Source: Nocardia sp. CC227C (lineage in GTDB: Bacteria; Actinomycetota; Actinomycetes; Mycobacteriales; Mycobacteriaceae). Taken from it: a stretch of DNA of 64,000 nt. Each line of letters opens with the position of its first letter. Position 1 is the stretch's first letter. The stretch covers positions 248,001-312,000 of the forward strand of contig NZ_JASITE010000007.1 of the NCBI RefSeq assembly GCF_030767025.1. Direction: 5' to 3'. A program made the position numbers and the translations under genes. Below are positions 36,005-44,212 of the stretch, one piece after another. The notes below the pieces were generated by a model. It had not been told where the DNA came from and ran no database searches. It saw only the letters and a program-made list of their open reading frames with translations.

Positions 36005-36035
36005 ACTCTACCCTCCGGGGCGGGTAGAGTCGCAA
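36005..36035 (-). promoter_or_regulatory. MerR-type promoter with 19-bp spacer
   Basis: On the minus strand TTGCGA (36035-36030) and TAGAGT (36010-36005) are 19 bp apart, the elongated spacer that marks MerR-activated promoters. A perfect 9-bp dyad, ACTCTACCC (36005-36013) with GGGTAGAGT (36022-36030), overlaps the spacer. It is about 150 bp upstream of the SulP-MerR operon, so autoregulation by that MerR protein is likely. Confidence 0.75.
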
Positions 36036-36100
36036 ACTCGGCGGGGTGGAGGTGGCCGAGATCTCATTTCTTCCGCGAAGTAATCGACTGCCGTGGTGGG

Positions 36101-37102
36101 TCAGCGCGAGGCCGCGTCGCCGAGGCGGCTCAGGGTCCGCATGGCCTCGTGCTCGATGCGTGCGATATCGCCGAGGGTGGTGCCCGCCTGGGTGAGATGC
36201 CGTTCCTCGCCCGTTGTTCCGGCCCGCGCGATGAGCGCGGCGACCTCGGTCCACCGGGCAGCCGCCTGCGCGTACAAGCGGTGGCCGGTGCGCAGCGCGG
36301 TGTCATCCCGCAACCACAGGGCTTCGGCGAGGAAATCGCGGTAGAGATTGCGGAACAGCGCGCCGCCGGTACCGGCCCGCTCCATCAGCAGCGCGGCCTG
36401 CGGCAGGTCGTGCCGGGGGTCGTCGGTACGTCGGAGCCAGGTGGGCACCAGCTTCGCGGCCTTCTCGATACCCCGGTACCCGAGGTTGGCGATGGGCGGG
36501 GTGAGAAAGGCGTCGGCGCAGGCGGTGATGGCGGGGACGATCCGGTCTCGCGGGTCGGGCGGGGGAAAGGGCACCGTGAGGGTGAAGGACCGGTTTCTGG
36601 CCGTCATCGGCCCGCGGGCGGCGCGGGCAGCGGCGAGGCTGGCCAGGCTGGTGGACACCGCGCCGCCCTGCTGGTCGGTGTCCACCAGGAGGGCGGCGTG
36701 GTCGTCGTAGCCGTACATCGCGACCATATGGCCGCCGAAATGCACCTTCGACCCGAAATAGTCCAGGTGGTAGCTGTCCAGCTGGAGCCCCACCGGCTGC
36801 CCCTCGTCGATGGCGAAAACCACGTTCTGCCAAGCCTTTCGCGGCGAGGCGGTCTCCTGCACCCGCAACTCCAGCTCCAGCGCGGCGGCCAGATTCCGGG
36901 TGAGTTCGAACGGTTTGACCCGTCCGCCCAGGAACGGAAAGCCCACGGCCCTGCTGTCCCAGTAGACGAAGGACAGCCCGGAACCGAGCCCGAAGAGCAT
37001 GGCCTCGGACAGCTCCAGGCCCTGATGCCGCAGCAGCACCCCCAGCGCCGTCGTCTCACAATGCTTCATGCCGCGCGCATCGACGTCGAGAACCGTGCTC
37101 AT
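36101..37102 (-). CDS. BtrH N-terminal-domain / DUF4872-type protein
   Basis: A 333-residue protein. The N-terminal papain-like part shows GMKHCETTALGVLLRHQG with the nucleophile-type Cys, and FGGHMVAMYGYDDHAALLVD with the His, as in BtrH, the acyltransferase of butirosin biosynthesis. The C-terminal half is all-helical (DUF4872-like). GGAAGG lies 7 nt before ATG 37102. Standalone homologues are common in actinomycetes with no known substrate, so an acyl- or aminoacyl-transfer role is only an analogy. Confidence 0.75.
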   Translation of the reverse strand: MSTVLDVDARGMKHCETTALGVLLRHQGLELSEAMLFGLGSGLSFVYWDSRAVGFPFLGGRVKPFELTRNLAAALELELRVQETASPRKAWQNVVFAIDEGQPVGLQLDSYHLDYFGSKVHFGGHMVAMYGYDDHAALLVDTDQQGGAVSTSLASLAAARAARGPMTARNRSFTLTVPFPPPDPRDRIVPAITACADAFLTPPIANLGYRGIEKAAKLVPTWLRRTDDPRHDLPQAALLMERAGTGGALFRNLYRDFLAEALWLRDDTALRTGHRLYAQAAARWTEVAALIARAGTTGEERHLTQAGTTLGDIARIEHEAMRTLSRLGDAASR

Positions 37103-37309
37103 CCGTAGCCTTCCTGACGGGAACCGCATGCCGTGACGTCATGCTGGACCCTCCCGCGACGGGAGAGTCCAGTCCCCCCGCACGGCGGTGGCCCGCTGCC
37201 GGAATCGGCGGGCCACCCGGCTGTGCACTGCTACCAGTACCAGTTCCGCACGACGATCAGCCCGTCTGCCCGCCCGGTATGGCAATCGGTTGGCTATCTC
37301 ATCGTGAGG

Positions 37310-37693
37310 TCAGTCCACCTGTTCGCCCCGTCGGTGGCGGAGCTCGAGGTCACGTTGGCGGGCCTCCTCCTGGCGTTTGGCCTCGGCTCGCTGCTGTTCG
37401 GCGCGGGCCCGGAGGGCGCGGAGGAATGCCTCGTCGTCGTCGGGGTTGGTGTGGACGTAGCGGCCGGGGCGGTCGTATTCGGGGTAGGCGGTGGTCGAGC
37501 GGGGGCGCGGGGGCTCGTAGGGTCGGCCGAGGATCAGCCAGAGCAGGGCTCCGACGGTGGGGACGAGGAGGATGACGAGGAGCCAGCCGCCCTTGGGCAG
37601 GTGGCGGATGCCGGACTCGGGGGCGGTGATCACGTCGATCAGGCAGTAGACCCACAGGGCCAGGGTGATGAGTCCGACGATCAGGTAGGGCAT
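37310..37693 (-). CDS. PLDc_N-domain membrane protein
   Basis: A 127-residue protein. The first ~65 residues are the PLDc_N (phospholipase D N-terminal-like) domain with two membrane helices (LIVGLITLALWVYCLIDVIT, and GGWLLVILLVPTVGALLWLI) separated by the conserved LPKGGW. The rest is a charged cytoplasmic coil rich in Arg/Glu. GAGGAG precedes ATG 37693. This is a common small actinobacterial protein of unknown role. Confidence 0.85.
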   Translation of the reverse strand: MPYLIVGLITLALWVYCLIDVITAPESGIRHLPKGGWLLVILLVPTVGALLWLILGRPYEPPRPRSTTAYPEYDRPGRYVHTNPDDDEAFLRALRARAEQQRAEAKRQEEARQRDLELRHRRGEQVD

Positions 37694-37957
37694 GGCGTTC
37701 TCCTCGAACACGTTCGGGGTGCTCGACCGGTTCGGTGGTGGTACGTCGCGAATCCCCCAAGGATCTTTCGACGGTGGATAGTACCTCGAGTCGGCCATAG
37801 GCAACTACTTGGCAAATTATTGATATGTCGGCTGCTTGACCTTCGGTCGGTCGGCGGCCCGACAGACACACGACCGGAGTGGGAGCAGACTCGGCCGCGC
37901 AATGTCCAACAGGGTGCGTGGTGATCGTGCCGCCAGTCCGGATCTCGAGGAGTATTG

Positions 37958-39070
37958 ATGACGCAGGGTTCGACCACTGTGGAGGAAGTGCCGCGCGGGG
38001 CGGCCGACCCGCGGGAGGTGTTCGGGGAGAGGCTGATCGAGGATGCGACCCGGGCGCTGGAGCTGATGAGCGTGCAGCTCGGGCTGGCGCTGGGGTTGTA
38101 CCGTGCGCTGGCCGAGCATTCGGCCACCGCGGCGGAATTGGCCGAGCGAGCCGGCATTGCCGAGAGATACGCGCGCGAATGGCTGGAACAGCAGGCCACC
38201 GCCGGATACCTGCACTGCGCGAATCCGCGCGATGCGGCACAGGCGCGCCGCTTCGCATTGCCCGCCGCGCACGCGGAAGTGCTGCTGGCGCACGAGAGCC
38301 CGTACTTCGTGGCGCCGACCGCGCCGATGATCGCCGGTGTGGCCCGGGTGCTGGACGAGCTGGCCGCCGCCTACCGTACCGGCGGCGGGGTGCCGTTCTC
38401 CGCCTACGGGACCGAAATCCGCCATGGCATCAGGGATCTCAACGGCCCCCTGTTCCATCACGAACTCGCCGACTGGCTCACCGCGGTCCCGGACGTGGAC
38501 GCGCGCCTGCGTACCGAGCCCGGCACGCGGATTCTGGACCTCGGCTGCGGCTGCGGACGCTCCACCACCGCCCTGGCGACCACCTACCCGCACGCGAGCG
38601 TGCACGGGGTGGACCTGGACGCCGCCTCGATCGAGGAGGCGCGTGCCGCGGCCGATCGAGCGGGACTGGCCGATCGGGTGCGCTACAGCGCCGCCGACGC
38701 CGCCGGACTCACCGAAACCGGTGCGTACCAACTGATCACGATCTTCGAAGCCCTGCACGACATGGGTGATCCGGTGGGCACCCTGCGCGCCGCGCGCCGT
38801 GCCCTCACGGCCGACGGCGCGGTCCTCATCGGTGACGACCGGGTCGAGGACGAGCTGACCACCCCCGGCCCCCTGCTGGAACGCTTCCAGTTCGGTTGCA
38901 GCGTGCTGCACTGCCTGCCCGCCACCATGGCCGAGAATCCGGTGGAGGCCAATGGCACCATGCTCCGCACGTCGACCCTGCTGCGCTGGGCACGGGAGGC
39001 CGGATTCACCGAGGCCCGCGTGCTGCCCATCGAGAACGCCTTCTGGCGGTTCTTCCTGCTGCGGCCCTAG
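37958..39070 (+). CDS. Class I SAM-dependent methyltransferase with N-terminal winged helix
   Basis: A 370-residue methyltransferase. The N-terminal helical/winged-helix part (ALEHSATAAELAERAGIAER-type segment, about 45-75) resembles O-methyltransferase dimerisation domains. SAM motif I is ILDLGCGCGRSTTALA at about 190-205, followed by VHGVDLDAASIEEAR. GAGGAG lies 5 nt before ATG 37958. Such proteins are often called 'methyltransferase, Rv2258c-type'. The substrate is unknown. It is flanked by a hydrolase remnant on the other strand. Confidence 0.82.
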   Translation: MTQGSTTVEEVPRGAADPREVFGERLIEDATRALELMSVQLGLALGLYRALAEHSATAAELAERAGIAERYAREWLEQQATAGYLHCANPRDAAQARRFALPAAHAEVLLAHESPYFVAPTAPMIAGVARVLDELAAAYRTGGGVPFSAYGTEIRHGIRDLNGPLFHHELADWLTAVPDVDARLRTEPGTRILDLGCGCGRSTTALATTYPHASVHGVDLDAASIEEARAAADRAGLADRVRYSAADAAGLTETGAYQLITIFEALHDMGDPVGTLRAARRALTADGAVLIGDDRVEDELTTPGPLLERFQFGCSVLHCLPATMAENPVEANGTMLRTSTLLRWAREAGFTEARVLPIENAFWRFFLLRP

Positions 39071-39109
39071 ACGCACGCGGGGGCGACCGCTCGGGCGCTC
39101 GCTTTCCCG

Positions 39110-39337
39110 GACGCGGGGTCGCGCGATACCGGCGAGAATCGTGTGCGCGACCAGGTCCGGATCATCGGACATGGGAACATGCCCGCAGCCGGGCATCCGT
39201 AACCAGCGGGTGTGGGCGGGCAGCTGATCCCGGTGCTGGCCGACGTCCCGAGGCAGCATGCGGTCGCGGGTGCCGAGGGCGACCGTGACGGGCGCGGCGA
39301 TGCGCTGCCCGCCCGCGAACCGCGGCCCCCGGTCCGG
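39110..39337 (-). pseudogene. C-terminal remnant of an alpha/beta hydrolase
   Basis: About 75 codons in one minus frame encode the typical C-terminal part of an alpha/beta hydrolase: IAAPVTVALGTRDRMLP (the acid-residue strand) and LRMPGCGHVPMSDDPDLVA (the catalytic His in GCGHVP). There is no N-terminal part: the next gene's stop lies just upstream at 39359, and the frame runs without its own stop into the antisense of the methyltransferase gene. This is a truncated, inactive remnant. Confidence 0.65.
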
Positions 39338-39358
39338 TGCACCGGACCGGCGGCCGGA

Positions 39359-40060
39359 TCAGGACGGCGGCACCGTGCCGAGCAGGATGTTCTTCAGATG
39401 TTCGGGGGCGATCAGGGTGCAGTAGTGCTGCCCCTTGAAGGCGTCGGGGATGCCGGGCGTATCCAGGGGCACGTGCAGTGCTTTCGAGGGCAGGTGCAGT
39501 TTCCCGTCGGAATCGACCGTGGCCGTGGGGAAGTCGGCCAGCCACTCCTGACCGGTGGCCGCCGGGGTGTCGGGGTCGATGTCCACCTGGTACGGGCGGA
39601 AGACCAGTGCGGCACGTTCCTCGCGGGTCAGGTCGCGGGCCACCCGCCACAGCGTTCTCCGGTTGGTCTCGCCGCAGGTGCCGTCCCCGCCGGCGGTCCG
39701 GTCGCCGTACTCCTGATTGATGTGATCGGCCGACTTCCCCTTGCAGCGCACCTGGCGCGGTGAGCCGGTGTCGTCGTAGGTGGTGTAGCTGGTGACGGTG
39801 AGCGGGCGCACCTGGGGTTTGGAGGCGGCGAAGGCGGCCGGGTCGGTATACGGCACCTCGGCGAAACTCCCACCTGCCCGGTGGAATCGGACCAGGCGCA
39901 GCGAAGCCGTGCCGACCTGGGCGCGCTGGCACAGCGTCAGCGAGGACAGACCCTGTTCCTCCACGGGTTCGGCGGCGGCCGGTGCGGCGAACCCGCCGAG
40001 CAGTGTGGTGGTGAGGGCCGCGGTGACGAGGCCGGAGGCGAGCGGGAATCGAATACGCAT
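39359..40060 (-). CDS. Secreted hypothetical protein with conserved cysteines
   Basis: A 233-residue protein with a clear Sec signal peptide (MRIRFPLASGLVTAALTTTL, cleavage near APAAAE). The mature part has about six Cys, including CQRAQVG and CKGK...DGTCGETNRR, fitting an extracellular, disulfide-bonded domain. I do not recognise a family. It is on the same strand as, and 71 bp downstream of, the secreted hydrolase, so the two probably form one transcript. Confidence 0.7.
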   Translation of the reverse strand: MRIRFPLASGLVTAALTTTLLGGFAAPAAAEPVEEQGLSSLTLCQRAQVGTASLRLVRFHRAGGSFAEVPYTDPAAFAASKPQVRPLTVTSYTTYDDTGSPRQVRCKGKSADHINQEYGDRTAGGDGTCGETNRRTLWRVARDLTREERAALVFRPYQVDIDPDTPAATGQEWLADFPTATVDSDGKLHLPSKALHVPLDTPGIPDAFKGQHYCTLIAPEHLKNILLGTVPPS

Positions 40061-40131
40061 GGGAGGGAGTGCTTTCGACGTGGGACGGGGGAGGGCCGAC
40101 CGCGCGATGCGGTCGACGGCCGGTGCGGAGG

Positions 40132-41085
40132 TCAGTGGCCGGTGAGGATCTGCGCCGTGGGCGCGGCGGGCACCGTGCCGTGCGGTGCGGCGGGGTAGTA
40201 GTCGGGTGTGCGCGCACCGGTGACGAAATCGCCCATCCAGCCGAGGGCGAGGGTGCGCAGCGTGGCGGAGTTGACCGATTCCGAGATGCCGCACAGCATT
40301 TCGCCCATCGCATCGGAGCTGGTGCCCTCGGCGTCGGTGTGCACCCCCGACGGCAGCAGCACGCCGAGGAAGGGGCGATGCAACCGGGTCCGCACCGCCA
40401 GGGTGCCGATACCGAAGCTGTTGCAGGGTGACGGCGGGGCCGAAATCGTCAGTGTCGGCAGGTCGGTGCCGGTGATGCCGTCGAGGGCGCGGTCGATGTT
40501 GTTGCCGATGAACGAGCGCACGGGGTCGAGCAGGATCACTCCGCGCAGCGTGTTCCACGTCTCCAGGTGATGGGTGCGCAGCCGCTCGGCGACGTAGGCG
40601 ACGGCCTCGGCCCCCGCCGAATGCCCGACGAACACCAGCCGTTCGGGTATGGCGGGAACGGCCCGGCCCGCGCGGTGCGCGGCGTCGGTGAGGCTGGTCG
40701 ACAGTGCGCCGCCCGGGGCCGAGGCGGTGCCGAACAGGGCCGCCACATCGTGCAGGAAAGCGGTGTTGTCGCCGATGTTCTGCAGGGTGCAGCCCCACAG
40801 GTTCATGAACGGCATGCTCGGCGCGAAGACCAGGTACCCGGCCTCGGCGAAGGTCGCGGCGAGCGTGCCCACATGTCCGCTGGAGCGGGCGAAGCCGTGC
40901 TGCACCCACACCAGTGCCCGGGGCTGCCCGGCGGGCAGGTACCAGTCCGCGCCCTGCTCGAGAACCGTGGCCGCGCAGGGGATGTCGACGCTTCCGGGTA
41001 GGCGGTCGACGGCCTGGGCATCGGGTGCGGCCAGCAGTGCGGCGAGAACGGCGATGGTGGCCAGACCTGGGCCTCTGAGATGCAT
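40132..41085 (-). CDS. Secreted alpha/beta hydrolase (chlorophyllase-like features)
   Basis: A 317-residue hydrolase with a signal peptide (ATIAVLAALLAAPDAQA). The oxyanion turn is ALVWVQHGFARSSGHV; the nucleophile elbow is LVFVGHSAGAEAVAYVAERL. The strand after it reads GVILLDPVRSF; the DPV triplet and the overall order recall plant chlorophyllases, though the family also includes lipases. GGGAG lies 5 nt before ATG 41085. It is divergent from the CoA-ester lyase across an interval with the GTTTC-type operator, so it may release phytol or another ester outside the cell as the first step of the pathway to its right. Confidence 0.72.
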   Translation of the reverse strand: MHLRGPGLATIAVLAALLAAPDAQAVDRLPGSVDIPCAATVLEQGADWYLPAGQPRALVWVQHGFARSSGHVGTLAATFAEAGYLVFAPSMPFMNLWGCTLQNIGDNTAFLHDVAALFGTASAPGGALSTSLTDAAHRAGRAVPAIPERLVFVGHSAGAEAVAYVAERLRTHHLETWNTLRGVILLDPVRSFIGNNIDRALDGITGTDLPTLTISAPPSPCNSFGIGTLAVRTRLHRPFLGVLLPSGVHTDAEGTSSDAMGEMLCGISESVNSATLRTLALGWMGDFVTGARTPDYYPAAPHGTVPAAPTAQILTGH

Positions 41086-41227
41086 GGCTACTCCCACAAC
41101 GGGCGCCTGTTTCCTCTAGTGGAATGGCGTTTCTTCTTTGGCTGACCATTAAGGGCGATGGCGGCGCTGGTGTCAAGCGGTCGGTGTGAGCCTATTGAGG
41201 CTGGACAGCGGGGGCGGTGACCACTAT

Positions 41228-41252
41228 GTTTCGATATGGGAAACTGTGTTTC
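41228..41252. promoter_or_regulatory. Candidate IclR operator: GTTTC-N7-GAAAC plus phased half-site
   Basis: A perfect 17-bp site at 41228-41244 and a further GTTTC at 41248-41252, exactly 20 bp after the first. It lies 50 bp before the CoA-ester lyase ATG. The same motif and spacing recur at 52961, 53146 and 62899. Confidence 0.7.
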
Positions 41253-41302
41253 ACTATTTCACGGTGTGCCGGTGGGTTGCCGTGACGAGTGTGGGGGAGT
41301 GG

Positions 41303-42130
41303 ATGCGATCAGTGCTGTACGTGCCGGGCAATCGGCCGGAACTGTTCGACAAGGCGGTGTCCGGCCCGGCGGACGTGGTCCTGCTGGATCTGGAGGATGC
41401 GGTGCCCGTGCGCGACAAGGACGGTGCGCGGGCGGAGGTGGCCGCCTGGTTGCGCGCTGCCGCCCCGTCGGCGCGGCGGGTGTGGGTGCGCGTCAATCCC
41501 GGTGAACAGGGAATCGAGGACATCCGAGCGGTCGCCCCCGCCGGAGTCGAGTCCATCTGCCTGGCGAAAGCCGAGTCCGCGCAGCAGATTCGGGCGGTGG
41601 GTGAGCTGCTGGCGGCGGTGGAACCGGCGACGCGACCCATTCGCCTCTGCCCGCTGCTGGAGAGCGCCGCCGCCGTCTGCGCGGCGCGCGAGATCGCCGC
41701 CGCGCCGCGGGTGCTGCACCTGATGGTCGGGGAGGCGGACCTGTGTGCGGAACTGGGCATCACCCCCGGGCGCGACGGCTACGAGATGGTCGCCCTGCGC
41801 ACCGGGATCGTGCTGGCCAGCGCCGCCGCGGGCATCGCGCCCCCGCCCGCGCCGACCAGCACCGACTTCCGCGACCTCGACGGTCTGCGCGCATCGACCG
41901 AAGCGCTACGCCGCTTGGGTTTTCGCGGCCGCACCTGTATCCACCCCGCCCAGGTCCCCGTCGTCAACGAGGTGTTCACCCCCGGCCCCGCCGAGCTGGA
42001 CGCGGCCCGCGGGCTGGTGCGCCGCTTCGAGGCCGCCGCCGGTGGAATCGTCCTCGATGACGCGGGCCGCATGGTGGACCGCGCCGTCGTCCGCCGCGCC
42101 CGCGCGCAGCTCGACAACGCGCCCGAATAG
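41303..42130 (+). CDS. CoA-ester lyase, HpcH/HpaI-CitE family
   Basis: A 275-residue TIM-barrel lyase of the citrate lyase beta/malyl-CoA lyase family. Visible motifs: MRSVLYVPGNRPELFDKA at the start, VVLLDLEDAVP (metal-ligand acidic residues), LCPLLESAAAVCAAREIA, and TCIHPAQVPVVNEVF near the end. It would cleave a beta-hydroxyacyl-CoA (for example a citramalyl-CoA) to two acyl units. GGGGAG precedes ATG 41303; GTG 41282 is possible. The operator upstream puts it in the IclR regulon; it could process dicarboxylates that come from the isomerases. Confidence 0.85.
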   Translation: MRSVLYVPGNRPELFDKAVSGPADVVLLDLEDAVPVRDKDGARAEVAAWLRAAAPSARRVWVRVNPGEQGIEDIRAVAPAGVESICLAKAESAQQIRAVGELLAAVEPATRPIRLCPLLESAAAVCAAREIAAAPRVLHLMVGEADLCAELGITPGRDGYEMVALRTGIVLASAAAGIAPPPAPTSTDFRDLDGLRASTEALRRLGFRGRTCIHPAQVPVVNEVFTPGPAELDAARGLVRRFEAAAGGIVLDDAGRMVDRAVVRRARAQLDNAPE

Positions 42131-42221
42131 CAGACGCGCGCACGGTGTCGCAGTGTTCGGGTGCGCGCCGTGGTGGGGTGACTGTCGTGCGCGGTTGATT
42201 CGCCTGTGCCAGGAAGATGCG

Positions 42222-42400
42222 CCGTGCCGGGACCGCCGTCGCGTCGTGCCGGTTGCCGTGCCGACACTGCCTTCGTGCCGTAGCGGTTGCCGTGCCGGGA
42301 TTGCCGTGGTGCCGGTTTCTGTGCCGGGATTGTCTTCGTGATGTAGCGGTTTCTGTGCCGGGATTGTCGTCGTGCCGTAGCGGTTGCCGTGCCGGGACCG
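42222..42400. repeat. Imperfect tandem repeats in a gene-free stretch
   Basis: The interval 42131-42624 has no gene. Its middle consists of repeated GTGCCGGGA.TGCCGT and GTAGCGGTTgCCGTGCCGGGA-type units; for example the 25-mer beginning TGCCGTAGCGG occurs at about 42276 and again at about 42373. The repeats are downstream of the lyase gene and of the convergent cupin gene, so they lie in a shared 3' region. Confidence 0.6.
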
Positions 42401-42624
42401 CCGTCGCGGTGGGGTGGCTGTCGCGCAGGGTGGTGCCGTGCCGAGGTGGCTGTCGCGCCGTGGCGGCCGCTGTGCTGGAGCGGCGTCGCCGGGATGGCCG
42501 CCGAACCGGCTTGTGCCGGGTACGGGGTGACCCTGTCATGCACCCCGTACCCGGTAACCCTCGCGCGCCGGGCCGCATCGGGAGTCGATGGGGCCGCGAC
42601 GGACTCGGGTCGTCGTGGCCGCCG

Positions 42625-43518
42625 CTACTGGTAGCTCGGATCGGCCCAGGCTCCGATGGAGCGGGAGCGGACCGGTTCGATGTAGCGCGGGGCGAGGCTG
42701 TGCGGGTACTCCTCGCCCCAGTTGGTGGCGTCGCCGGACATGGTCACCCGGGCGTTGTCGGTGTACCAGTCGACGAGATCGGCGTCCGAGCGCACGATCC
42801 AGGTGCAGCCCTGCTCGGCGTCGGCGGTGAAGTCGCCGTGGCGGATGAGCGCGGGTCGCCAGAAGTACGTGCCGGGCCACATCTTTCCGAAGTTGTAGTC
42901 GAAGCCGCCGTCGAGGCAGTACGCCTCCTCCGAGCACGGGTGGTGGGCCAGGGGCTCCTCGCGCCAGCCGGGCTTGGCCTTGATCAGGCGGGTGTAGGAG
43001 CCGGTCTTCTCATCCCGGTGCAGCAGTTTGATGTACAGGCCCGGCACCGGGGTGCCGCCGAGGTCGAAGCGCATCGGACTGCCGTCCTTGACGTCGATCC
43101 ACGGCATCTCGGCCGAATCGAGCACCACGAGTTTCTGGTCGGGCCGCACGAAGTCGCGGTCGGCGTCGGCGAGGTCGAAGCGCCAGTCGCCCTGCTCGCG
43201 GAACAGCAGGATCTCGGTGCCCGCGGTGACGGAGATCGGTGGCGTCCGGACGCCGATGGGGGCCATCCAGTACCCCTCCGGGCCGAGCACGGTATCCCCG
43301 ATGGTCACCTCGCCCGACAGCACGTACCACTCCGTCTCGGCGTGGTGCACCCCGGCGGGCCGGGACCAGTCGCTGGTGAAAGTGACCTCCAGGGAGGCGG
43401 ATCCGTCCTCCTCGTCGTAGCTGAGGTTGCGCTGTACGGCGCTGCCGGTGGCGTGCTCGAACTCGGCCATGTGGGTGATCAGGTCGCGTTTGTCGACGAG
43501 TTCTACATGTGGACGCAT
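42625..43518 (-). CDS. Cupin protein, DUF4437-like
   Basis: A 297-residue double-cupin protein. The first cupin has HHAETEWYVLSGEVTIGD (two His and Glu for metal) and LGPEGYWMAPIG; the second has the HHPCSEEAYCLDGG and WPGTYFWRPALIRHGDF segments. Bicupins of this type can be dioxygenases or ring-cleavage/isomerase enzymes, but this family has no assigned reaction that I know. GAGGAGGA lies 3 nt before ATG 43518. It is divergent from a TetR gene with a shared inverted site. Confidence 0.75.
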   Translation of the reverse strand: MRPHVELVDKRDLITHMAEFEHATGSAVQRNLSYDEEDGSASLEVTFTSDWSRPAGVHHAETEWYVLSGEVTIGDTVLGPEGYWMAPIGVRTPPISVTAGTEILLFREQGDWRFDLADADRDFVRPDQKLVVLDSAEMPWIDVKDGSPMRFDLGGTPVPGLYIKLLHRDEKTGSYTRLIKAKPGWREEPLAHHPCSEEAYCLDGGFDYNFGKMWPGTYFWRPALIRHGDFTADAEQGCTWIVRSDADLVDWYTDNARVTMSGDATNWGEEYPHSLAPRYIEPVRSRSIGAWADPSYQ

Positions 43519-43540
43519 CGGTCCTCCTCGGGGAGCGGTA

Positions 43541-43594
43541 TTTCCGATACGAAATGTACTGCTTATGAATAACCAAAACAAGGTGTATCGTAAA
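43541..43594. promoter_or_regulatory. Inverted TetR-type sites between cupin and TetR genes
   Basis: TTTCCGATAC at 43541-43550 and, inverted, GTATCGTAAA at 43585-43594 match in 9 of 10 positions. They flank an AT-rich core in the 81-bp divergent gap, one near each start codon. They are candidate operators for the adjacent TetR protein, controlling both directions. Confidence 0.55.
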
Positions 43595-43599
43595 TTCTC

Positions 43600-44160
43600 G
43601 TGACTCGACCCGGACGTCCCGCGGGCCCCGCCGCCGATACCGAAGCCGTCGTACTGACCGCGGCGCTGGACCTGCTGCTCACCGAGGGGGCCGTCGCGCT
43701 CACCCCGCAGCGCCTGCACGCGGTGACCGGCGTCGCCCGCACCACCATCTACCGGCACTGGCCGACGCCGCGCGAGGTCCTCGCCGCGCTCATCGCCGTC
43801 GCCCCGCACGAACCGCTCACGCCCAGCGGCGATCTCGTCGCCGATCTGCACACCGAGGTGGACCTGCTGTGTGATCGCCTGCGCGACAAGCCGGTCGCCG
43901 CATTCCTGCGCGCGCTGGTGACCGCGTCGTCGGCCGATCCGTCGTGCACCGAGCTGCGCCACCGCTATGTGGCCGATCTGCTCGAGCCGTTCCGGGCGGC
44001 GCTGCGCGCGCTCGGATTCGGCGACGAGGCCGCGGTCGAGGAGGCGGCCTCGGCGATCGTCGCGCCGCTGCTGGTGGACGCGCTGCTGCTGGACCGTCCG
44101 GTGGACCGGGAGCGCGCCCACCGCGCCGCCGCCGACGTACTGGCCCGCGTGACCACCTGA
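43600..44160 (+). CDS. TetR-family regulator
   Basis: A 186-residue TetR protein; the HTH is LTPQRLHAVTGVARTTIYRHW (about 38-58, the first 20 residues form helices 2-3). The C-terminal domain resembles the TetR_C group with LRALVTASSADPSCTELRHR. GTG 43600 follows the operator closely and no Shine-Dalgarno is seen, so it may be translated leaderless. It is followed at 53 bp by the isomerase-like gene and is divergent from the cupin gene. Confidence 0.83.
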   Translation: MTRPGRPAGPAADTEAVVLTAALDLLLTEGAVALTPQRLHAVTGVARTTIYRHWPTPREVLAALIAVAPHEPLTPSGDLVADLHTEVDLLCDRLRDKPVAAFLRALVTASSADPSCTELRHRYVADLLEPFRAALRALGFGDEAAVEEAASAIVAPLLVDALLLDRPVDRERAHRAAADVLARVTT

Positions 44161-44212
44161 GTCGAACCCGTTTCCAGCCTTACAGCCCGTTTCAGCCTTA
44201 CAGGGGAGCATC

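Noticed and set aside
34302-36083. A 593-codon plus-strand frame opposite SulP
   Set aside because: Its Gly/Asp/His-rich composition is the antisense of membrane helices; SulP and STAS motifs on the minus strand are unambiguous.
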